NCBI GenBank assembly: GCA_038199755.1
Contig: JBBPYR010000047.1
Coordinates: 1-19,110 of the forward strand
Length of the DNA stretch: 19,110 nucleotides
Source of the DNA: JBBPYR01 sp038199755
GTDB taxonomy: Bacteria > Chloroflexota > Ktedonobacteria > Ktedonobacterales > Ktedonobacteraceae
Direction: 5' to 3'
Shown here: one piece after another, positions 5,967-12,658 of the stretch
Layout: each line of letters starts with the position of its first letter
Numbering within the stretch: the stretch's first letter is position 1
Program-made: the position numbers and the translations under genes
Notes under the pieces: generated by a model
The model's input: the letters and a program-made list of their open reading frames with translations, nothing else
Told to the model about the DNA's origin: nothing
The model's database searches: none

Positions 5967-7589
5967 ATGGATAATACTATTAGCGCAAGCATACGCAGGT
6001 TGGCAACATTGTTCATCGTGCTGTTCATTGGCTTGAGTGGTGGCCTCGTCTACTGGCAGGTGGTGGTGGCGCAGCAGGTGACATCAAATATTCATAATGG
6101 TCGCCACTGTCTGGTGGATAGTGCGCCGATACGCGGGCGCATCTTAGACCGCAACGGCGTGGTGTTGGCCGAGTCAAAACAGCTTGGCACCTGTGGCTAT
6201 ATGCGTCACTATACGGACCCCTCGTTGGCGGGGCTGATTGGCTATTATGTTGGTCCTAGCTATCCTTCCACTGGTCTGGAGGCGCGTTACGATGACTATC
6301 TGAGCGGGCGTGTCGGCCTGACCTCGATTGATAACACAGTCAACCAGACGCTGCATCGTCCGCCTGTGGGTGATGACATTTACCTTACCATCGATGAGCG
6401 CATTCAGCAGATCGTCAATAAACACTTTGATGATCCCATTGCTATTGATAACAACGCGACCTTCCGCACTGATCGCGGCTCTGTGATTGTCACAGACCCC
6501 CACACGGGCGAGATTCTCGCGATGCTCAGTCGCCCCGGCTATGATCCAAACCAGATTGTGCAAACGCTCTCTCAAGGTCAACTGGGCTACTACAACTCGT
6601 TGGTTGCTAATAAAGAACAGCCCTTATTGGAGCGTCCCATCCGTGGTTTGTATGCCCCTGGCTCAACCTATAAAACTATGACGCTACTAGCGGGCCTGGA
6701 CTCTGGTCATACCAATCTCAATGAGGCATTTGACCGCGATCATGCATTGGGTACCAACAATGCCGTGGTGTATAACGGGCAGGTGATTGGACCTGTGGGT
6801 AATAATATCCAAGGCTATACGATTCGTTTTCCTGTGACGACCGAATACGGCTTTACGCACTCGGATAACATCATCTTTGCTCAGATTGGTGTGCATACTG
6901 GAGCCCAGACGTGGCTTGACTACAATAACCGCATGTATGTTGGACAGCAGATTCCCTTCGATTTACCAGTATCGGTGAGTTCTGTCTTACGTAATGGGCA
7001 GCCTTTGGTGACGAATGAATTGGCCGCTGACTCCTTTGGGCAAGGTTACGACTTCATCTCACCCATGCAGATGTCGTTGATCGATAATGTGGTGGCGAAC
7101 AATGGACAATTGATGCGTCCAATGGCTGTGTTGAAGGTGGCTGATCCTAACAATGCGCCTGTGCAAACGTTCACGCCACAGGCTCTTGGTACGCAACAAG
7201 TTTCGCAGCAGACGGCGACAGAGGCACGCCAAGCCATGTATGGTGTTATCAATTGTGGCTCTGGTTTGCTGGTGCGCGATCTGTTTACCTCGCAATTCGG
7301 CATCATTGGTAAAACGGGTACTGCCGAGGTGGGCGGTGGACTCGGTGCTCACTCCTGGCTGATTACCCAGGCACCGTATAGTGTTGCTAATCCCTCGCAA
7401 CTGCCTGCCTTGACTATTGTCGCGATGAAGGAGAATGGTGGTGAGGGTGGTGCGGCCACCGGACCCATGATTGCTCACATATATAACGACATTTTCACCA
7501 CGATCATGAAGAATGTGCAATTGCCTGCACCGCCCGATCAACAGTATTGTTGTACGACGAAACTCTTACAGATCGGCTGTCCTGCATAA
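5967..7589 (+). CDS. Class B penicillin-binding protein (transpeptidase, FtsI/PbpA-like)
   Basis: This is a membrane-anchored peptidoglycan cross-linking enzyme. The 540-residue product has one N-terminal membrane segment (about residues 12-35) and a dimerisation-type region with APIRGRILDRNGVVLAES, then PSTGLEARYDDYLSG. The transpeptidase domain follows with all three active-site motifs: STYK (Ser233, Lys236), SDN (Ser299, Asn301) and KTGTAE (Lys449). RGSVIVTDPHTGEILAM, typical of elongation/division class B proteins, precedes the Ser motif. ATG 5967 is preferred to ATG 5958 because AAGGA lies eight bases before it. It follows aroC by about 100 bases with a hairpin between, so co-transcription is uncertain. 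No ftsW/rodA partner is adjacent. Size and domain order fit the PbpA-type proteins of Gram-positive-like bacteria. Confidence 0.93.
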   Translation: MDNTISASIRRLATLFIVLFIGLSGGLVYWQVVVAQQVTSNIHNGRHCLVDSAPIRGRILDRNGVVLAESKQLGTCGYMRHYTDPSLAGLIGYYVGPSYPSTGLEARYDDYLSGRVGLTSIDNTVNQTLHRPPVGDDIYLTIDERIQQIVNKHFDDPIAIDNNATFRTDRGSVIVTDPHTGEILAMLSRPGYDPNQIVQTLSQGQLGYYNSLVANKEQPLLERPIRGLYAPGSTYKTMTLLAGLDSGHTNLNEAFDRDHALGTNNAVVYNGQVIGPVGNNIQGYTIRFPVTTEYGFTHSDNIIFAQIGVHTGAQTWLDYNNRMYVGQQIPFDLPVSVSSVLRNGQPLVTNELAADSFGQGYDFISPMQMSLIDNVVANNGQLMRPMAVLKVADPNNAPVQTFTPQALGTQQVSQQTATEARQAMYGVINCGSGLLVRDLFTSQFGIIGKTGTAEVGGGLGAHSWLITQAPYSVANPSQLPALTIVAMKENGGEGGAATGPMIAHIYNDIFTTIMKNVQLPAPPDQQYCCTTKLLQIGCPA

Positions 7590-7590
7590 G

Positions 7591-7655
7591 AAAATAAGCG
7601 AGCGGTATGGTATGCACGGGGAACGCCAATGCATACCATACCGCTCGCTTATTTT
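7591..7655. terminator. Bidirectional hairpin terminator between PBP and fur genes
   Basis: A perfect 26-base inverted repeat (7591-7616 with 7630-7655, loop of 13) starts one base after the PBP stop codon. It includes the TAA of the convergent fur-family gene at 7649-7651. The outer ends are A-run and T-run (AAAATAAGCG / CGCTTATTTT), with TTTTTCTTCT on the plus-strand exit, so it can stop transcription from both sides. Confidence 0.88.
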
Positions 7656-8116
7656 TCTTCTAGTTGCTCAACAGGGGTTTCCTGCTGGATAAGCTGCCAG
7701 CAGGCATCACAATAGCCTGCTACAACGAGATCAAGCGTAAGATGGTGAAATTTGTATTGTTCTTGTAGTTCCTCATGCAGGTTGCCGAGCAGCATATCGT
7801 CGAGATGGATAGTGGCGCGACAACGGCGGCACACGAGGTGATGATGTGCCTCGCCAGTAATCGCCTCATAGCGCGTCTGCTCCCCCAGAAAATGATTCTC
7901 ACGCACCAGCCCCAACTCGCGCAGCAGTTCTAAGGTACGGTAAATGGTTGAAAGGCTGACATACGGATTGCGCTGTTGAACGCGCTCAGTAATTTGTTCG
8001 ATGCTGAGATGTTCACAAGCCTCTTGAATGACGCTTAAAATCATATGTCGTTGCGGTGTTAAACGATAGCCGCGTTTCCGCAGTAATTCATTGCTAGATT
8101 TCACATATTGGTGCAT
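7649..8116 (-). CDS. Fur-family metal-dependent transcriptional regulator
   Basis: The 155-residue protein has the Fur layout: an N-terminal winged helix (LLRKRGYRLTPQR at 11-23; LSTIYRTLELLRELGLV at 55-71) and a C-terminal dimer domain. HHHLVCRRC (91-99) supplies metal ligands and the first structural Zn Cys pair; CDAC (136-139) gives the second. FHHL at 123-126 adds further ligands. Fur, Zur or PerR specificity cannot be fixed by motif alone. I place the start at ATG 8116 because a good -10 box ends at 8162, directly against an ATG at 8161, so the longer form would have no leader; GAGG also lies upstream of 8116. The neighbouring fdhD operon is divergent and shares the promoter region. Confidence 0.9.
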   Translation of the reverse strand: MHQYVKSSNELLRKRGYRLTPQRHMILSVIQEACEHLSIEQITERVQQRNPYVSLSTIYRTLELLRELGLVRENHFLGEQTRYEAITGEAHHHLVCRRCRATIHLDDMLLGNLHEELQEQYKFHHLTLDLVVAGYCDACWQLIQQETPVEQLEEK

Positions 8117-8161
8117 ACAACCCATCCTCGTAGCGCACACATAGGTAACAGAATTACGCAT

Positions 8162-8190
8162 ATCGTAGCACTACTCCTTCATTGCGTCAA
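8162..8190 (-). promoter_or_regulatory. fur-family gene promoter with adjacent dyad
   Basis: Minus-strand TTGACG (8190-8185) and TACGAT (8167-8162) are 17 bases apart. The palindrome ATCGT-G-ACGAT at 8193-8203 sits directly upstream of the -35 box and could be an operator, though it does not match a textbook Fur, Zur or PerR box. Confidence 0.5.
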
Positions 8191-8209
8191 ACATCGTGAC
8201 GATTACCAT
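8182..8209 (+). promoter_or_regulatory. Possible divergent promoter for the DUF4177-fdhD genes
   Basis: TTGCGT (8182-8187) and TACCAT (8204-8209) are 16 bases apart. Its -35 overlaps the fur -35 on the other strand, and the ATCGTGACGAT dyad fills its spacer. A protein on the dyad could control both directions. The -10 match is moderate, so this is tentative. Confidence 0.3.
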
Positions 8210-8280
8210 AAATTGCTTGTATATTCTCCCTTAGATGAAGAAAAGCTGTACAAATCTGCGTTTATTTGCAGCAGAGATGA

Positions 8281-8306
8281 CAGGACATCTCCTCACGAGT
8301 GTCCTG
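8281..8306 (+). promoter_or_regulatory. Leader hairpin upstream of the DUF4177-like gene
   Basis: CAGGACA (8281-8287) pairs perfectly with TGTCCTG (8300-8306) around a 12-base loop, about 33 bases before the start codon at 8340. It could be a simple leader structure. I recognise no riboswitch class in it. Confidence 0.3.
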
Positions 8307-8339
8307 CGCGTGCATGAGTGCGGAAAAGGGGAAAAATAT

Positions 8340-8645
8340 ATGGTACACTGGGAACATCGTTACCTACTGGGTACGATGATTTTTTCGATTAGCGGAGACG
8401 TGATTCGCGACTTCGACGAAGAATATGAGGCGTGGAGTTGGCTGGAAAAGGAAGGGTGGGGCTTGGTTGCTATCGAGCCACCCGATCCAGTACGTCCTGG
8501 AGCGTGTAAGTATTACTTTAAGCGACAACGACCACCGACCGCTTCACGCCCACCAATTACTGCCGCGCAACCAATGGTACAGGGAGTGCAGGGGATGCAA
8601 GGGGGGCGTACAATGACGAGTATCAGTGAGCGCAAAGGACGATAA
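8340..8645 (+). CDS. Small DUF4177-like protein
   Basis: A 101-residue protein. The core from about residue 3 to 55 follows the DUF4177 pattern: a short strand, a helix containing WSWLEKEGWGLVAIEPP (normally written L-x-x-x-G-x-E-G-W-E-L-V-x-V), and a final strand KYYFKRQ. The last 40 residues are Pro/Gln/Gly-rich and probably disordered. The domain's function is unknown. The start at ATG 8340 follows AAGGGG; a frame extended to 8235 exists but its first part has no family resemblance. The gene ends 13 bases before fdhD, so the two are probably co-transcribed. The link to formate dehydrogenase maturation is positional only. Confidence 0.7.
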   Translation: MVHWEHRYLLGTMIFSISGDVIRDFDEEYEAWSWLEKEGWGLVAIEPPDPVRPGACKYYFKRQRPPTASRPPITAAQPMVQGVQGMQGGRTMTSISERKGR

Positions 8646-8658
8646 GGACGAAATAACG

Positions 8659-9534
8659 ATGACTCTGGCTGGCTACTGGCGTTCGGAACAGGACCCTGAA
8701 CGTGTCATGCATGCTCGTGTGACACGCTGGCAGGAAGAAGAGCAGCAACAGCGTGAAGATGCCCTCACAGTTGAGGAGCCATTTGAACTGCGTGTCGATG
8801 GTCAAAGCTTGGCGGTTATTATGCGTACCCCTGGCAATGATCGCGAACTCGCGGCTGGCTTCTTGCTTAGTGAAGGTGTGATCGCGCGACCAGAGGAGAT
8901 TATCACGCTTGAGGAGGCGGTAGATGCGGACGGGCTCCCACTGGCGAACGTGCTAAATGTGACGCTACGTCCACGCGGCCTCTCTGCTCAGGGAAGCGCA
9001 CTCCAAGCGCAGCCGACGACGTTTGAGCGGCACTTCGCGGTGTCGGCTAGCTGTGGCCTCTGTGGAAAAAATAGTATTGCCGATTTGATGCTAGCTGTAC
9101 CGCCCTTACCGCTCACGAGTGAAACGTTACGCATTCCCGCCTCCGTGCTGTATACACTCTCAGCGCGTTTACGTAGCGAGCAAGCCGTTTTTACTCACAC
9201 CGGCGGTCTGCATGCAGCTGCCCTGTTTCGGCCCGATGGTGAACTGCTACTACTACGTGAGGACATTGGACGACATAACGCTGTTGATAAGTTGATTGGG
9301 CACGGTGCCTTACATGGGAGCTTTCCTTATCAAGAACATATTCTGATGGTGAGTGGTCGCACCTCCTTTGAGATTATTCAGAAGGCACTACTTGCACGCA
9401 TCCCCTGCATTGCCGCCATCTCTGCACCCTCGAGTCTCGCCGTCGAACTTGCCGATACGGGCGGCATTACCCTGATCGGCTTCCTGCGCGATCACGCGAT
9501 GAATGTGTATACTCACCCCGAACGCATTGTGTAA
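8659..9534 (+). CDS. fdhD: Formate dehydrogenase sulfurtransferase FdhD
   Basis: FdhD carries sulfur from a cysteine desulfurase to the molybdenum/tungsten bis-MGD cofactor, which is needed to activate formate dehydrogenase. The 291-residue product shows TPGNDRELAAGFLLSEG (57-73), the sulfur-relay SCGLCGKNSI (131-140, Cys132 and Cys135), THTGGLHAAALF, REDIGRHNAVDKLIG, and MVSGRTSFEIIQKAL with ISAPSSLAVELA near the end; these are the family hallmarks. ATG 8659 follows AAGGA; a GTG at 8626 would overlap the upstream gene and has no ribosome site. No formate dehydrogenase or moco gene is in the window, so its client enzyme lies elsewhere. It follows the DUF4177-like gene closely. Confidence 0.95.
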   Translation: MTLAGYWRSEQDPERVMHARVTRWQEEEQQQREDALTVEEPFELRVDGQSLAVIMRTPGNDRELAAGFLLSEGVIARPEEIITLEEAVDADGLPLANVLNVTLRPRGLSAQGSALQAQPTTFERHFAVSASCGLCGKNSIADLMLAVPPLPLTSETLRIPASVLYTLSARLRSEQAVFTHTGGLHAAALFRPDGELLLLREDIGRHNAVDKLIGHGALHGSFPYQEHILMVSGRTSFEIIQKALLARIPCIAAISAPSSLAVELADTGGITLIGFLRDHAMNVYTHPERIV

Positions 9535-9726
9535 GCACCTCTTCTGCTGGCTTCATCAATACAATTAATGTGTACGGCGATTGTGATCGATCTGTGACTT
9601 GTTGCGTGTCATTTGGGACTTCAATTTTTTGCTCCTGCTGCCGATTACGTAAGGGTAGATAGTATCCCTATGGAAAACTAGAAAATCTGCTGCATTCGCT
9701 CTTGTAATCGTTCGTTTGGAGTTGCT

Positions 9727-10512
9727 ATGTCTACTCTTTCAACACATCATGTCTCTCCGCCATTTGAGCATGGCTTGGACAAACAACCCACTAGCGGAGG
9801 GGGTGGGGCAGGCGGGGCAGAGGCTGAGCAGCCACTAGGCTCCTATGATGCATTGTACGCTGCCTATAAGCATGAAGTGGAAAAATATTTGCTGCTGCAA
9901 AAGGAATTTCAGGAGTTGAAAATAATGGTACAGCATCAGCAAAAGATGTTTGGTACGGTCAAACAACTCTATAGTGAGCAAGTACTGGCCGCCGCCACTG
10001 ATGCTCTGACGGGCTTACCAAATCATCGTACCGTCATCAGCAGAATCGAGGCAGAGATAGCACTCTGTCAAACGCTGGAAAAGTCGTGCGCCATTTTATT
10101 TGTGGATATAGACCATTTCAAGCAAGTGAATGACACCTGGGGCCATCTAGCGGGCGATGCGATTCTGCAAGAGGTCGGCAGTAGATTACGCATGGGGATC
10201 AGGAAGAACGATTTTGTTGGACGCTATGGCGGCGAAGAATTTGCTATCGTGCTCAGCGATACGAGCCTGCAAGAAGCCTATGAACTTGGTGAACGACTGC
10301 GCTCATTGATTGCTACTGATGCCTGCACGTGGGAAAGCGAGGATACGCATGCCATTATGTCAGCTCACATGAGTGCAAGCATCGGCGTTGCAATCTATCA
10401 ATTGCATGGAACAAGCCGCATTGCGCTGATTGAGGCCGCTGATCGTGCCATGTATATGGCAAAATATAGTGGCCGTAATCGTGTCTGTATTGCAGATATC
10501 GTACCTGCATAG
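9727..10512 (+). CDS. Cytoplasmic GGDEF diguanylate cyclase
   Basis: It makes the second messenger cyclic di-GMP from two GTP. The 261-residue protein starts with a Gly-rich, disordered stretch (about 20-37) and a coiled-coil-like helix (about 40-88, YKHEVEKYLLLQKEFQELKI). The full GGDEF domain follows: DALTGLPN (92-99), FVDIDHFKQVND (125-136) with metal-binding Asp, GGEEF (168-172) as active site, and DRAMYMAKYSGRNRV near the end. RKND (159-162), five residues before GGEEF, is an intact product-inhibition I-site. There is no membrane segment and no recognised sensor domain, so input must come through the coiled coil or a partner. The start has GGAG six bases upstream. The gene converges on the phytochrome, a common input for GGDEF outputs. 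Confidence 0.95.
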   Translation: MSTLSTHHVSPPFEHGLDKQPTSGGGGAGGAEAEQPLGSYDALYAAYKHEVEKYLLLQKEFQELKIMVQHQQKMFGTVKQLYSEQVLAAATDALTGLPNHRTVISRIEAEIALCQTLEKSCAILFVDIDHFKQVNDTWGHLAGDAILQEVGSRLRMGIRKNDFVGRYGGEEFAIVLSDTSLQEAYELGERLRSLIATDACTWESEDTHAIMSAHMSASIGVAIYQLHGTSRIALIEAADRAMYMAKYSGRNRVCIADIVPA

Positions 10513-10516
10513 GAAA

Positions 10517-10541
10517 CGCACGCTGATTATTTCAGCGTGCG
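10517..10541 (+). terminator. Hairpin after the diguanylate cyclase gene
   Basis: CGCACGCTGA (10517-10526) pairs perfectly with TCAGCGTGCG (10532-10541) over a TTATT loop, four bases after the stop codon. No T-run follows, so its termination strength is uncertain. Confidence 0.5.
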
Positions 10542-10622
10542 CAATTGGCAGAGAGCAGTTTCTTTAGCGATACTGACTTCGCGCATCCTCGCGTTGCCAA
10601 TTTCACCTATTCAGTTCAGACA

Positions 10623-12197
10623 TTATGGGTGTCTTAGCCATGAACCTAAAGTCTGTCGCAGCACCATATTTTGCAAGACCAAATCGACGATCGTACTACG
10701 TAGTTCGCTAACGGCTTGAAGCTCACTGCGTTTCCAGGGAAGGGATGTCATGCTAATGGTTTGCTTCCATTGTTCAAATGATTGCCTTGGATGGAGGTCT
10801 GCTATGCTTGCACCAACTTTGACCCCTTCATCTGGATTGCCACCCCACGTCACTGTCTGTATAACTTCGGGGCGAAACCAGAGTATGTAGGTGCCTTGTA
10901 ATCTTGAGATAGGCACTGCCAGCAGTCCACTGCCAACATCCTTGAAACTTGCAGCCCCCTGATATCTCTCTGCGAGATGGTTGGTATAGAATACATCCTC
11001 AATCACAGTAGTCTTTAACCAATCTACCAACTGTTGCAGGTCTGTTTCAGTGGGTACCTGTCCTACGCGCTCAATTTTGTCCTCGAAACAAATAGCCAGC
11101 CCCTGAGCATTCACGAGTTGTAACAAATCCGCTTCATAGTTGACGAGGGAGGCAAAGACGTTATCCTCCTTCACCAAGTTGCTTGTGAGGCGTGTCTGTG
11201 TGCTTTTAACCTGCATCTCATAGTTGTGTTCTTCATAATCATGTGTGGTGACCAGGAGATTAGAAATGACCTGCCCAAGTAATTCACAGGCTGAGCGAAT
11301 TTCGTGCTGGATATACTTTGGGGTGAGATGATGGCAGCTGATCAGGCCCCAGAGTGTGTTGTCCTTTAGCAGTGATACAGACATGGAAGCACCGACGCCC
11401 ATGTTTTTGAGGTATTCGATATGCATGGGAGAAACACTCCTCAACACTGCGTGGCTGAGGTCCAATGGTTGCTGTGTGAGTGGATTGAGCGGCGGTTGAA
11501 GCGCGGCAGGGTGATCGTTGACATTACTAATGAGGCGCAAGAAGTTCTTGCGATAGAGTTCTCGTGCCTGGGCGGGAATGTCGGACGCGGGAAAATGAAG
11601 GCCAAAGAACGGATCGAGGTCAGCCAGTTTGTCTTCCGCTACCACAACGCCGTTCCACTGCTTATCAAATTGATAGATCATAACGCGGTCAAAGCCGGTC
11701 AATTTGCGAATTTCTTGGGCTGCCACCTGATAGAGCTTCCCCAGGTCTGTGGCGTGTTGAAGTCTGGTGAGCGATGACTTTATACGTGAATACAATTCGA
11801 CGAAAGAGGTACTTTCTTTGAATTTTGACACCTCTAACTCAAGCACAAGGATACCTGCCTCCGTACGGTGCAGTACGCCATCGACCAGCAGTTCATCCTG
11901 CGTTGTTTTTATACGCAGCTTGATTGGGTTGATCGCTTCCAAATCTTGTGAAAGCAATGCTTTCTTGAGCAAATAGACCTGTGGTGTCTCGAATATCGCA
12001 TCAAGAGGTCTATTGAGCACCGACTGTGCTGAATGACCGATGAGGTCTACAATGTTCTCACTGACTTGTAAAAGGGTTAATTCTGGTTCCTTGAGTGCCA
12101 GTAATACACCGTGAGGCTGTACACTTCCAGGTATATGAATGGGTTCTCTGTCACAATTCGTGAGGTCTGTTTTCTGCTCAAGCATCCTGCTATCCAT
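10623..12197 (-). CDS. Bacteriophytochrome photosensory core (PAS-GAF-PHY) without output domain
   Basis: A red/far-red photoreceptor that binds biliverdin. The 524 residues hold PAS (about 10-125; Cys15 in NCDREPIHIPGSVQPHG is the biliverdin-attachment site), GAF (about 135-318) and PHY (about 325-510). Pocket residues match the DrBphP pattern: Tyr175 (VMIYQF), Asp206-Ile-Pro (PASDIPAQAR), Arg253, His259 (SPMHIEYLKNMGV) and His290 (ISCHH). The PHY tongue is present, with WFRPE (440-444), WGG (451-453) and PRQSF (470-474). The protein ends about 15 residues into the linker helix, where a histidine kinase or GGDEF would normally begin. Only about 110 bases separate it from the next gene, so no decayed kinase is left downstream. 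AAGGA precedes ATG 12197. The heme oxygenase is divergent. Confidence 0.95.
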   Translation of the reverse strand: MDSRMLEQKTDLTNCDREPIHIPGSVQPHGVLLALKEPELTLLQVSENIVDLIGHSAQSVLNRPLDAIFETPQVYLLKKALLSQDLEAINPIKLRIKTTQDELLVDGVLHRTEAGILVLELEVSKFKESTSFVELYSRIKSSLTRLQHATDLGKLYQVAAQEIRKLTGFDRVMIYQFDKQWNGVVVAEDKLADLDPFFGLHFPASDIPAQARELYRKNFLRLISNVNDHPAALQPPLNPLTQQPLDLSHAVLRSVSPMHIEYLKNMGVGASMSVSLLKDNTLWGLISCHHLTPKYIQHEIRSACELLGQVISNLLVTTHDYEEHNYEMQVKSTQTRLTSNLVKEDNVFASLVNYEADLLQLVNAQGLAICFEDKIERVGQVPTETDLQQLVDWLKTTVIEDVFYTNHLAERYQGAASFKDVGSGLLAVPISRLQGTYILWFRPEVIQTVTWGGNPDEGVKVGASIADLHPRQSFEQWKQTISMTSLPWKRSELQAVSELRSTIVDLVLQNMVLRQTLGSWLRHP

Positions 12198-12300
12198 ATT
12201 CTTTGTTCCTTCTTCTCTAACATTGTCCCTGCTTGTGGTCTCTTTGATGGGGATAAGATCAGCAGCGAAGCGCGCTGTAGGCCCGTAGGGGCGAGATTAT

Positions 12301-12501
12301 GCACTTTTACTAATGAACCTGGTAAACAGGGAAGCCCATCCGTAGGGGCCAGATTGATCGCGCCCCAGGGCGATTTATCGCCTGTGATTCAGAATCTCGC
12401 TCAATGAATTGAGCGGAGGGCGCGATCAATCTGGCCCCTACGGAGCCTGCAGCGCGCTTCGCTGCTGCTCACGCGATTACCAGATTAAATTGTCAAAATG
12501 C
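12301..12501. mobile_element. MITE-like 201-base element with terminal inverted repeats and 5-base target duplication
   Basis: The ends are inverted repeats: 12301-12325 (GCACTTTTAC... CCTGGTAA) matches the complement of 12477-12501 (GCATTTTGAC... TCTGGTAA) at 19 of 25 positions. ATTAT flanks the element on both sides (12296-12300 and 12502-12506). Removing the element and one ATTAT restores a repeat that aligns with the uninterrupted copy at 2074-2132. It encodes no protein, so any transposase would act in trans. The interior contains further palindromes of the same GTAGGGGC repeat family, so the history is layered. Confidence 0.6.
12340..12443. repeat. Inner inverted repeat pair of the GTAGGGGC family
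   Basis: A perfect 25-base inverted repeat (12340-12364 with 12419-12443) encloses two smaller perfect hairpins: GGCGAT/ATCGCC at 12369-12382 and CGCTCAAT/ATTGAGCG at 12398-12415. The arms read CCGTAGGGGCCAGATTG and so belong to the same family as the surrounding repeat. The segment could extrude as a cruciform or fold as a branched RNA if transcribed. Confidence 0.8.
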
Positions 12502-12552
12502 ATTATCGCGCCCCGTATCGGTTGGCGAATCGCCCTTCAACAAAGCCACGTT

Positions 12553-12629
12553 CACTTGTATATACTGTAAGTGTAGTAGTGATCACAAAAGATATATGTC
12601 TATCTATGAAGGGCATGTGCCGTTATACT
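12553..12629 (+). promoter_or_regulatory. Heme oxygenase promoter region with two dyads
   Basis: TATACT (12624-12629) is a 5 of 6 match to the -10 box and lies 30 bases before the GTG start; no good -35 is seen, suggesting an activated promoter. Upstream lie a partial dyad CACTT...AAGTG (12553-12573) and the palindrome GTGATCAC (12579-12586), possible regulator sites. Confidence 0.35.
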
Positions 12630-12658
12630 GTGATTAGGAAGAGATTGAGAGGTGAAAA

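Larger units (their letters stand above)
12261..12541 (+). repeat. GTAGGGGC-family intergenic repeat, interrupted by a MITE-like insertion
   Basis: The two parts 12282-12300 (CGTAGGGGCGAGATTAT) and 12507-12541 (CGCGCCCCGTATCGGTTGG, ending TTCAAC) join into one sequence that matches the repeat at 2132-2074 with few differences. The left part is preceded by a GC-rich AGCAGCGAAGCGCGCTG segment (12261-12277) that recurs inverted at 12450-12466. The copy is split by the element at 12301-12501. Confidence 0.7.

Noticed and set aside
8117..8161. Longer Fur-family protein starting at ATG 8161
   Set aside because: The -10 box TACGAT directly abuts that ATG, and the extra 15 residues do not match the family.
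9582..9597. TGTGA-TCGATC-TGTGA resembling a CRP site upstream of the diguanylate cyclase
   Set aside because: The halves are direct, not inverted, so it is not a CRP-type dyad; no supporting promoter is seen.
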